From Chroococcidiopsidaceae cyanobacterium CP_BM_RX_35 (GTDB lineage: Bacteria; Cyanobacteriota; Cyanobacteriia; Cyanobacteriales; Chroococcidiopsidaceae): a stretch of DNA of 10,929 nt. The stretch spans positions 1 through 10,929 of the forward strand of contig JAFAVL010000376.1 in the NCBI GenBank assembly GCA_019242465.1, in the 5' to 3' direction. Position 1 is the first letter of the stretch. Every line of letters begins with the position of its first letter. Of this stretch, positions 5,244-10,929 are shown one piece after another. The position numbers and the translations under genes are program-made. The notes under the pieces are model-generated. The model searched no databases and had not been told where the DNA came from. It saw nothing but the letters and a program-made list of their open reading frames with translations.

Positions 5244-7659
5244 GCCAACCATCTACACAACCGGGGGAACCGTACAGGCGGGAAGTGGGATTTATCTGGA
5301 ACGTCAGGCAGACGCAGCACTGTTAACCCTGTGTCGTAAAGGAGCTTTTGCCTACATCCTGACTCCTCGGCAGATGGGCAAGTCAAGTCTGATGGTACAA
5401 ACAGCAGAACGGCTGAGCCAGGAGGGGATTCATTGCGTCATCATTGACCTGACCCAAATGGGAGTGAAGGTGACGGCAGAACAGTGGTATCTGGGATTGC
5501 TGACGGTTATTGAAGAACAGTTAGAACTAGAAACCAATGTCGTGCAGTGGTGGCAGGAACGCATCCATCTGGGCTTGACCCAGCGAATGACCCAGTTTTT
5601 TAAGGAGGTGTTGTTGGCAGAGGTGGCAGGACAGGTGGTGGTGTTCGTAGATGAGATTGATTCCACCCTGAGTCTGGACTTTACGGATGATTTTTTTGCG
5701 GTGCTCCGCTACCTCTACGTGGCACGGGCGCAGGAGCCGACCTTTCACCGCCTCTCCTTCATCCTGATTGGGGTGGCAACGCCGGGGGACCTGATCCGGG
5801 ACCCGAAGCGGACTCCCTTTAATGTAGGGCAGCGGGTGGACCTGACAGACTTCACGCTCTCAGAAGTGATGCCCCTAGTAGCAGGACTGGGACTGGAGGC
5901 AGAGGCAGAGCAGGTGATGCAGTGGGTGTTGAAGTGGACGGGAGGGCACCCTTATCTGACGCAACGATTGTGTGGGGCACTGGTAGAAAGCCAGGAAAAC
6001 CCTGGTAGCAGGCAGTACCGTGAAGCGGATGTGGAGCAGGTGGTGAGCCGTACCTTTTTGGGGGTCATGAGCGAGCAGGACAACAACCTGCAATTTGTGC
6101 GGGATATGTTGACCAAGCGGGCTCCACAACCAGAGGCGGTATTGCGAACTTACAGAGAGATTCGCCGGGGAAGATTGCCGGTGCCGGATGAGGAGCAATC
6201 GCTGGTGAAGTCGCACCTGAAGCTGTCGGGGGTAGTGCGGCGAGAGGGCAAACACTTGGTGGTGCGGAATCCCATTTATCACAGGGTATTTGACCAGCAT
6301 TGGATTCGGGAGCATTTGCCAGAAACCTTGTGGCAGCGGTACAAGTCGGTGCTGAAATGGGCAGTTCCCCTGACGGCAGCTTCAGTGCTTGTTGCGGTGG
6401 TAATGGCAGGGCTGGCTCGGGAAGCCCAACGGCAAACGGTAGAAGCAAAAAGGCAAAAGCTCGAAGCGCAACGGCAGAAAGACATTGCTGTTGGTAATGC
6501 ACAACAAGCTGCGCTCAATGCACAGAAAGCTAAAGAACAGGCGCAACGAGCTACAATCGCTAGCAAGGAAGCCGACATGCAACAGCAGGCAGCGAAAGAA
6601 CAGGCAGCTATTGCCCAGCAACAACGGCAACGAGCTGAGGAACAGGCTACTCTGGCTCAAGAGGAGACTCATCAGGCAAAAATTCAGACGGGTATTGCCG
6701 TGACCCAGACCCGCATTGCTCAGCAGGAAAAGAAGCGAGCGGAACATCAAACTCAGATTGCACAGTTGCGGGAGCAGGCTGCGCAGGTGCTAAACCTGTT
6801 ACCAACGACTAGTGCCGCACCAGCCCTTGTCCTGGCAATTGATACGATGAGTCGGAGTGTTCAGGCTGAGCCATCAGTGTTTTTTAACTCCCTGGAAAGC
6901 CTGATCGAGGCAGTACAGACCGAACGAGAGCAAAATCTGTTCCAGGTGCATCAAGGCAGGGTCTTGAGTGTGAGTTTCAGTCCGGATGGGCAAACTCTTG
7001 CTAGTGCTGGGCATGATGGCACAGTCAGGCTGTGGAGCAAGAGCGGGCAGCTCTTAGGTGTGTTCCAGGGGCATCAAGGCGGGGTCAATAGTGTGAGTTT
7101 CAGTCCGGATGGGCAGACCCTTGCTAGTGCATGGGATGATGGCACAGTCAGGCTGTGGAGCAAGAGCGGGCAGCTCTTAGGTGTGTTCCAGGGGCATCAA
7201 GGCAAAGTCAATAGTGTGAGTTTCAGTCCGGATGGGCAAACTCTTGCTAGTGCTGGGTTGGATGGCACAGTCAGGCTGTGGAGCAAGAGCGGGCAGCCCT
7301 TAGGTGTGTTTCGGGGGCATCAAGGCGTGGTCAATAGTGTGAGTTTCAGTTCGGATGGGCAAACCCTTGCTAGTGCTGGGTTGGATGACACGGTCAGGCT
7401 GTGGTACGGGGATTGGACTGGTTGGTTGGAGGCAGCCTGTACCCAGCTCCAGAATCATCTGCTGCTGCAACGTCCAGAAACGATCATCACCTCTGACCCA
7501 GAGTTGCTCCAGGCTGCCCCAGAGTTGCTCCAGGCTGCCCACCGTGCCAGGGCTGTTTGCCAGCAACGTGTCTGGAAGCGCCAAAGTATCTCCGGTCAGC
7601 CAACCCCTCTCTTGCCCATGGTCATGGTGAAGGGTTTCCGTAATAGTCTGCCACAATAG
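5236..7659 (+). CDS. AAA(STAND-like ATPase)-transmembrane-coiled-coil-WD40 protein, candidate sensor/partner of CHAT-TIR
   Basis: An 807-residue protein. Residues ~10-340 are an AAA_35-like ATPase with Walker A TPRQMGKSS (Lys49), Walker B VVVFVDEID (Asp139/Glu140), FILIGVATP, the WTGGHPYLTQRL helix, then a winged-helix-like section ending near 365. Residues ~375-394 form one transmembrane helix. Residues ~395-520 are a long Ala/Gln/Lys/Glu-rich coiled coil. A connecting segment (VLNLLPTTSAAPALVLAI onward) of the kind usually seen before cyanobacterial WD40 arrays leads to four WD40 repeats (572-723). The C-terminal tail (GDWTGWLEAAC) is also typical of these proteins. The ATPase would be cytoplasmic; the side of the membrane holding the WD40 part depends on a topology I cannot settle. 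The array is short: four repeats cannot close a normal seven-blade propeller. It is the second gene of the operon. Its ATPase is paralogous to, but clearly diverged from, the one in CHAT-TIR. The sensor role is inferred from architecture. Confidence 0.9.
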   Translation: MVKPTIYTTGGTVQAGSGIYLERQADAALLTLCRKGAFAYILTPRQMGKSSLMVQTAERLSQEGIHCVIIDLTQMGVKVTAEQWYLGLLTVIEEQLELETNVVQWWQERIHLGLTQRMTQFFKEVLLAEVAGQVVVFVDEIDSTLSLDFTDDFFAVLRYLYVARAQEPTFHRLSFILIGVATPGDLIRDPKRTPFNVGQRVDLTDFTLSEVMPLVAGLGLEAEAEQVMQWVLKWTGGHPYLTQRLCGALVESQENPGSRQYREADVEQVVSRTFLGVMSEQDNNLQFVRDMLTKRAPQPEAVLRTYREIRRGRLPVPDEEQSLVKSHLKLSGVVRREGKHLVVRNPIYHRVFDQHWIREHLPETLWQRYKSVLKWAVPLTAASVLVAVVMAGLAREAQRQTVEAKRQKLEAQRQKDIAVGNAQQAALNAQKAKEQAQRATIASKEADMQQQAAKEQAAIAQQQRQRAEEQATLAQEETHQAKIQTGIAVTQTRIAQQEKKRAEHQTQIAQLREQAAQVLNLLPTTSAAPALVLAIDTMSRSVQAEPSVFFNSLESLIEAVQTEREQNLFQVHQGRVLSVSFSPDGQTLASAGHDGTVRLWSKSGQLLGVFQGHQGGVNSVSFSPDGQTLASAWDDGTVRLWSKSGQLLGVFQGHQGKVNSVSFSPDGQTLASAGLDGTVRLWSKSGQPLGVFRGHQGVVNSVSFSSDGQTLASAGLDDTVRLWYGDWTGWLEAACTQLQNHLLLQRPETIITSDPELLQAAPELLQAAHRARAVCQQRVWKRQSISGQPTPLLPMVMVKGFRNSLPQ
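6949..7404 (+). repeat. WD40-encoding tandem repeat, 123-bp unit, four near-identical copies
   Basis: Copies begin at 6949, 7072, 7195 and 7318. The first three are full 41-codon units and the fourth stops at codon 29 (the Trp of the WD motif). Most codons are the same in all copies. Differences fall at codon 4 (Arg, Gly, Lys, Val: different in every copy), 6 (Leu, then Asn three times), 12 (Pro/Ser), 21 (Gly/Trp), 22 (His, Asp, Leu, Leu), 24 (Gly/Asp), 35 (Leu/Pro) and 40 (Gln/Arg). Silent changes are seen only at codons 15, 16, 20, 25 and 39. Such similarity points to recent duplication or ongoing homogenisation of the array. Confidence 0.95.
7498..7539 (+). repeat. Perfect 21-bp tandem duplication in the WD40 gene's 3' end
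   Basis: Two identical 21-base units (7498-7518 and 7519-7539) each encode PELLQAA in frame. The duplication lies in the C-terminal tail, outside the WD40 array. Complete identity suggests a recent slippage or recombination event; the frame is kept. Confidence 0.95.
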
Positions 7660-7720
7660 TTTTGCAGGGTAAGAGGATGGCATGAGACACTGAGTAGATA
7701 ACAGTTATGAACCATGCACG

Positions 7721-7846
7721 CCCAAACATCAAGTCCACCTGAGTCAATCACAACGGCAACAACACCAGCTGGAGCTAACTCGCAAAGGCAAAGTGGCGGC
7801 GAGAACCTTTAAGCGGGCGCAAATTCTGCTAATAAGAGTGTTATAG
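7721..7846 (+). pseudogene. Remnant of an IS630-type transposase N-terminus
   Basis: The frame ending at the TAG at 7844-7846 reads KHQVHLSQSQRQQ, then ELTRKGKVAARTFKRAQ and ILLI. The RKGK-x-ART-x-KRAQILL pattern is the start of the helix-turn-helix region of IS630-family transposases and their relatives. Only about 40 codons remain. The frame has no proper start (an ATG at 7707 gives a different frame that stops after 11 codons), and the whole catalytic DDE part is absent. It sits between two convergent transcription units, a usual resting place for insertion debris. The family assignment rests on a short stretch, so it is probable rather than certain. Confidence 0.55.
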
Positions 7847-7853
7847 CTCTGCC

Positions 7854-7880
7854 TTTATGGTAGGCTCTCTCTACTATAAA
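7854..7880. repeat. 10-position hairpin between convergent genes
   Basis: TTTATGGTAG (7854-7863) pairs with CTACTATAAA (7871-7880) at nine Watson-Crick positions plus one G-T, around the loop GCTCTCT. It is AT-rich with no U-tract, so it could be a weak terminator or the end of a decayed mobile element next to the IS630-like remnant. Confidence 0.45.
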
Positions 7881-7924
7881 TGGAATTCCCCAGCTTCGGG
7901 CGGGGAGAGTGTCGAAAATTCCAT
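7880..7924. terminator. Possible bidirectional terminator structure before the NHL gene's 3' end
   Basis: ATGGAATT (7880-7887) and AATTCCAT (7917-7924) are inverted copies, with CCCC (7888-7891) and GGGG (7902-7905) pairing inside and an asymmetric 11-base bulge. The apex contains CTTCGG, which can close a stable UUCG tetraloop in the plus-strand RNA. It lies between the ends of the plus-strand WD40 gene and the minus-strand NHL gene, where a two-way terminator is expected, but there is no U-tract. Confidence 0.3.
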
Positions 7925-7927
7925 CAA

Positions 7928-8947
7928 CTATAGCAGTTGTCGCTTGAGCTTGTGCTTCAGCACAAAACCAGTACCGAAAATACCTGCTAGTATTATGCCT
8001 ACAGTTTCGGAAGACTCGTGGACAGTTGTGGGGAGAATTGAAGTACCAGTAAACACTTCGATGCGACCGTTGCCAGAATCTGCAACATAGACATTTCCAG
8101 ACTGGCTATCTACTGCCACACCCTCAGGAGTCACAAACTGTCCTGGCTTACTACCAAAACTTCCAAAAGCTGTCAGGAAACTACCTCTACTGTCAAATAC
8201 TTGAATTCGGTTGTTAAAACTATCAGCAACATAGACTTTTCCAGACGTATCTATACTCACATCAAATGGGCTATTAAACTGTCCGGAACCATTACCAGCA
8301 CTCCCAAAGTAGGAAAGAAAACCACCGCTGCTGTCAAACGCAGAGATCCGATTATTGGAGGGATCAGCGACATAAAGATTCCTCAACTGATCGACAGCTA
8401 ACCCCTCCGGAACACCTAATTCCCCAGGGGCAATACCAGCACTCCCAAAGGTAGAAAGAAGACTACCGCTGGTGTCGTATACAGCAATCTGGCTATTTGA
8501 CTCCAGAGAAACGTAGACTTTTCCTCCATTTATGACCAAGCCACCTGCTTGTGACATAATATTAAAGTAATAAAGAAATCTACCGTTGCTAAATACGTCA
8601 ATTCGAGCGTTATTATAGTCATTGACAAAGATATTCCCAGTTTGGTTGTCTACGGCTAATCCATCAGGAATGAACTGTTCTGGAGCCCCACCAGGATCGC
8701 CCAAAGTGGAAAGAAGAGTACCACTACTGCTAAATTCTTGAACGTTATCGTTTGCATCATCAGCGACATAGATATTACCAAAGCTGTCTACTATAGGGGA
8801 TACCGGGGAGAAAAACTGACCAGGACCCCTACCTGGGCTACCAAAAGCATACAAAAAACTGAAAGCAGCCGCTTGTGCCTTATCAACAATTCCCAAGGCA
8901 ATAACAACTGCTCCAGCAGTAGCTAACATTAAATTTCTCATGCCCAC
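7928..8947 (-). CDS. Exported NHL-repeat (six-blade beta-propeller) protein with PEP-CTERM-like C-terminal anchor
   Basis: A 339-residue protein with three parts. An N-terminal signal peptide (hydrophobic core ~8-22) has cleavage after AQA near residue 26. Six NHL repeats then run from ~46 to 300, marked by recurring GNIYVADxxNxRI-VF-type segments (for example 236-251 and 284-299). The fourth to sixth repeats are the most regular and the third is the most degenerate. The C-terminus (309-339) has HESSETVG, a hydrophobic stretch (~316-330) and a basic tail KHKLKRQLL. That is the plan of cyanobacterial PEP-CTERM sorting signals, but with HES in place of the PEP motif. Such propellers bind proteins or ligands; no catalytic residues can be pointed to. 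GAGG lies 7 bases before the GTG at 8947, which favours that start over the ATG at 8941. The gene begins 27 bases after the YbaY-like gene, probably in one operon. Confidence 0.85.
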   Translation of the reverse strand: MGMRNLMLATAGAVVIALGIVDKAQAAAFSFLYAFGSPGRGPGQFFSPVSPIVDSFGNIYVADDANDNVQEFSSSGTLLSTLGDPGGAPEQFIPDGLAVDNQTGNIFVNDYNNARIDVFSNGRFLYYFNIMSQAGGLVINGGKVYVSLESNSQIAVYDTSGSLLSTFGSAGIAPGELGVPEGLAVDQLRNLYVADPSNNRISAFDSSGGFLSYFGSAGNGSGQFNSPFDVSIDTSGKVYVADSFNNRIQVFDSRGSFLTAFGSFGSKPGQFVTPEGVAVDSQSGNVYVADSGNGRIEVFTGTSILPTTVHESSETVGIILAGIFGTGFVLKHKLKRQLL

Positions 8948-8974
8948 AGAACTTCCTCTTTGTTAGAAAGACAA

Positions 8975-9388
8975 CTATTTAGTTGGGAAGACGATCACTG
9001 CAACGGTATTCGGATTTCCTCGTGTGATCACTGGATAGGCTGAAGTATTGCGAAAAAGTACTTGATGATTAGCAGCAATTTGGACAAGAATTGCGTAGGT
9101 GTGGTTAGAACTAATCTGTGCTGGGTTGTATTCCAATTCAAAAGGAATCGATCCTTGGCTTGGGTTAGGTACAGTTTTTCTAGCGATCATATCTCCTGAG
9201 CTGTCTTCCATTGGAGACACATCCATGAGGTCAATGTAGACAATGGCATCTGGAGGCAGCACGCTTCCTTGTGGATAAGTCACCGTGCCGCTCACCTTAG
9301 CCTCCTCGGCTGGGAGGACGCTGGAAATGCACCCGATCAATATTAAGGCGCTCAGCCCAATCGTGCGAGTAGCTCTTGTTTTGTGCAT
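8975..9388 (-). CDS. YbaY/YscW-family (DUF-type) lipoprotein
   Basis: A 137-residue small exported protein. After a basic N-terminus and a hydrophobic stretch it has the lipobox LIGC, so Cys20 is likely lipidated and the protein anchored in a membrane. The mature part shows the YbaY/YscW family pattern: VSGTVTY (32-38), LPPDAIVYIDLMDVS (44-58), IPFELEYNPAQI (81-92), HTYAILVQI and YPVITRG (118-124), a small all-beta domain. The family includes E. coli YbaY and the pilotin-related YscW, but the role in cyanobacteria is not known. The ATG at 9388 gives a clean signal sequence; I see no strong Shine-Dalgarno. It is the first gene of a likely operon with the NHL-repeat protein 27 bases downstream, suggesting that both are envelope components. 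Confidence 0.85.
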   Translation of the reverse strand: MHKTRATRTIGLSALILIGCISSVLPAEEAKVSGTVTYPQGSVLPPDAIVYIDLMDVSPMEDSSGDMIARKTVPNPSQGSIPFELEYNPAQISSNHTYAILVQIAANHQVLFRNTSAYPVITRGNPNTVAVIVFPTK

Positions 9389-9436
9389 AAATTGTTCATT
9401 GTATTGTCGTTAGGTCAAGCCAAGTAGTAAGTGATT

Positions 9437-9477
9437 CTGGGAGCCTAGCAAATCACTCTAATTTGTTACGCTCCCAG
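9437..9477. repeat. Strong 17-position hairpin between lectin and lipoprotein genes
   Basis: CTGGGAGC (9437-9444) and GCTCCCAG (9470-9477) pair perfectly, and the stem continues inward to 9453/9461 with one C-C mismatch and one G-T, leaving the 7-base loop CACTCTA. No U-tract follows on either strand. Pairing is slightly better in plus-strand RNA (the G-T becomes a C-A mismatch in minus-strand RNA), although the flanking genes are on the minus strand. It may be a terminator-like or processing structure after the lectin gene, or a dispersed repeat. The rest of 9389-9672 holds no gene I can support. Confidence 0.65.
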
Positions 9478-9672
9478 CAACGAATTGGGCGCTCGCTGGC
9501 AAGATCCTCTCCTTTATGTGTTAGGAGTAGTAGCATAACCTACTATTAAACCGATAATAATTGAACTTGCATTTTTCCGGCTAAAAATCTTGAGAATATT
9601 GAATTCTGTTTTACAATTTACATCGCCGGGTTAACAGTTATACTATAAATATAGTAAGCTCTCAGCGCTATT

Positions 9673-10638
9673 TTATTTTATAACTTTAGTATAATATATA
9701 GGTTGGGCTATAAGACAGTTGGGGCAATAAGGGGTGAATGCTAGCTGTGCTGTTCCATTCGTCTGTAGTGTCCATTTGTAAGTAACTGAATATGGATGGA
9801 GTGGTCCCTGGTCTATCAATTGCCGAGAACCAAGGTATGTTGATTCTTTAGATGAAGTTATCTTTATCATTATGGTACTGCCTTGTACGATCGCATTACC
9901 TGTATCTTCTTCATAAGTCATATTTCCACCACAGCTATAAATTCCGCGACGGCTAACTTTGCGGTTAGTTGCAAAATCGTATTCGTCCATGACATTATTA
10001 TTACATGGGGCACTGGGAGAAGACGTAGATGTGCTAGGGGCAGCCGCTCGCCAGGTTCCTAGAGGCAATGTAGACACAGATACTGTGCTAGTTGTCCATA
10101 GTGGTTGACCCATGGAACTGTAAATCACTACATTTCCGTCATCTTGAACTTGGAGAAAAGCTCCAGGATTGCCAGCTGTACCAGAAGCCCAAATAGCTTG
10201 AGAATTTCCATAGATGACTAGATTCCCATCAGTCTGCATTACGCATCCACTAATGGTCCCATCGCTCCTATCCGATGCCCAATAAGCTAAACCTGAATTG
10301 TCATAGAGCACAAGATTTCCATCAGGTTGACAGTTAAGAGAATATTTACTACTGGGAGAAGTTATTGATTTCCCTGGAGCTAGAGATTGACCTGGACTAA
10401 GGATAGCTGACCTTCCATCGGTACCACCAAGCAAAACGGTATCAGCAATCAAAAGACTCTTTGATACACTACTGCTTAAAGCAAAAGTTTTAGCTACCAA
10501 ACTAGTTTTGATATCAGAAACTGTTGAGTTACTTATTTTCCTAACCAATTTATTTGTTAGGAAAGTAGTATAACCCGCTAGATTTGAATTCAGTATTGTT
10601 ATAACAAGGGTAGAAAGAATCAGAAAAGTTTTTAACAT
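9673..10638 (-). CDS. Exported bulb-lectin (B_lectin) domain protein with unrecognised C-terminal domain
   Basis: A 321-residue protein. An N-terminal signal (hydrophobic ~4-20) implies export, with cleavage near SNLA-G. Residues ~66-186 form one bulb-type mannose-binding lectin domain: the QxDxNxVxY sugar-binding motif appears three times, intact each time, as QPDGNLVLY (104-112), QTDGNLVIY (135-143) and QDDGNVVIY (165-173). Cys103 and Cys132 are placed for the domain's disulphide. A Ser/Thr/Pro linker (~200-211) leads to a C-terminal region (~212-321) I do not recognise, rich in beta-prone residues with Cys212, Cys236 and a CPNC pair (305-308). The likely role is carbohydrate binding at the surface or outside the cell; the partner is unknown. 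The gene is visibly more AT-rich than the CHAT/WD40 operon. The ATG at 10638 is the only sensible start, with a weak ribosome site. Confidence 0.85.
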   Translation of the reverse strand: MLKTFLILSTLVITILNSNLAGYTTFLTNKLVRKISNSTVSDIKTSLVAKTFALSSSVSKSLLIADTVLLGGTDGRSAILSPGQSLAPGKSITSPSSKYSLNCQPDGNLVLYDNSGLAYWASDRSDGTISGCVMQTDGNLVIYGNSQAIWASGTAGNPGAFLQVQDDGNVVIYSSMGQPLWTTSTVSVSTLPLGTWRAAAPSTSTSSPSAPCNNNVMDEYDFATNRKVSRRGIYSCGGNMTYEEDTGNAIVQGSTIMIKITSSKESTYLGSRQLIDQGPLHPYSVTYKWTLQTNGTAQLAFTPYCPNCLIAQPIYYTKVIK

Positions 10639-10669
10639 TTAGGCAATTTCTTTTTGGAAGTTAAGAATA

Positions 10670-10683
10670 TATGTCCAGACATA
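10670..10683. promoter_or_regulatory. Inverted repeat over the putative lectin promoter -10, possible operator
   Basis: TATGTC (10670-10675) and GACATA (10678-10683) are perfect inverted 6-base arms around CA. The site covers the end of the putative -10 and the expected transcription start of the lectin gene, where a repressor would block initiation. The arms are short, so chance is a real alternative. Confidence 0.25.
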
Positions 10684-10710
10684 ATTTGCGTTACTAGGTT
10701 GATTGGTCAA
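10681..10710 (-). promoter_or_regulatory. Possible sigma70-type promoter of the lectin gene
   Basis: On the minus strand, TTGACC (10705-10710) is followed after 18 bases by AATTAT (10681-10686), about 43 bases before the ATG. The -35 is good (5 of 6) and the -10 mediocre (4 of 6). A small inverted repeat overlaps the -10. Beyond it, 10711-10929 is AT-rich with no gene I can support. Confidence 0.35.
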
Positions 10711-10929
10711 ACTTGCTATTTAAAACCTTCCTCATTTAGTTTTTGCTTCATTTAAAATGCACAATTTTGCTCAGTCTATTAACGGATTATACTACTTTTT
10801 TGATGCGCTTATATTAGCATTCAGTAGAAATATTGAGAACTGAAACATGATTTTGTATTTTCAGATGGATGCCCTCATGAGCAGCTGAAAAGGACAATTA
10901 TGCAGGATACGTTCCAATACCTCTAGTTT

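Noticed and set aside
5875..6750. Several minus-strand frames of about 100-146 codons opposite the WD40 gene
   Set aside because: Antisense shadows of a strong plus-strand gene with clear domains; low-complexity translations and no domains.
6949..7404. CRISPR-like array
   Set aside because: The regular 123-base periodicity is the in-frame WD40 coding repeat, with no spacers.
9389..9410. TACAAT as a -10 box for the lipoprotein gene
   Set aside because: No acceptable -35 at 16-18 bases upstream, and it would leave almost no leader before the ATG.
10850..10929. Short plus-strand frames at the right edge
   Set aside because: All stop within 15 codons and have no features of a gene start.

Overview
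The window looks like chromosomal DNA of a cyanobacterium. The support is a HIP1 octamer (GCGATCGC at 3420-3427), AAA_35-type ATPases linked to CHAT, TIR and WD40 modules in the style common in filamentous cyanobacteria, a C-terminal anchor resembling PEP-CTERM, and an Fmt that reads like a cyanobacterial one. This is inference from content; no rRNA or other phylogenetic marker is present, and I see no tRNA gene.

Layout. The left edge holds the 5' part of fmt (minus strand, 1-436), a housekeeping gene that continues outside the window. Next is a secreted amidase-signature hydrolase (695-2374, minus). A gene-poor stretch of about 670 bases separates it from a divergent two-gene plus-strand operon. 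The operon encodes a CHAT-TIR-AAA protein (3045-5243) and an AAA-transmembrane-coiled-coil-WD40 protein (5236-7659). The two reading frames overlap by 8 bases, and the second gene has its own Shine-Dalgarno inside the first. Between this operon and the convergent genes on its right is a decayed IS630-type transposase N-terminus, followed by potential hairpins.

The right third is a minus-strand set of envelope or exported proteins, written here in transcription order (right to left). It has a bulb-lectin (B_lectin) protein with an unrecognised C-terminal domain (9673-10638), a YbaY/YscW-like lipoprotein (8975-9388), and a six-blade NHL-repeat protein with an N-terminal signal and a PEP-CTERM-like C-terminus (7928-8947). 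The last two are 27 bases apart and probably form an operon. A strong 17-position hairpin (9437-9477) separates them from the lectin gene.

The most interesting system is the CHAT-TIR-AAA / AAA-TM-WD40 pair. One protein carries two potential effectors, a caspase-like protease fold and a TIR domain with its candidate catalytic Glu, on a STAND-like ATPase. The partner carries a second, diverged copy of the same ATPase type, a membrane anchor and a WD40 array. The WD40 repeats are almost identical in DNA, yet their amino-acid differences concentrate at a few positions. This resembles the design of NLR-like or STAND conflict systems (sensor, NTP switch, suicidal effector). The immune role is inference from architecture only.
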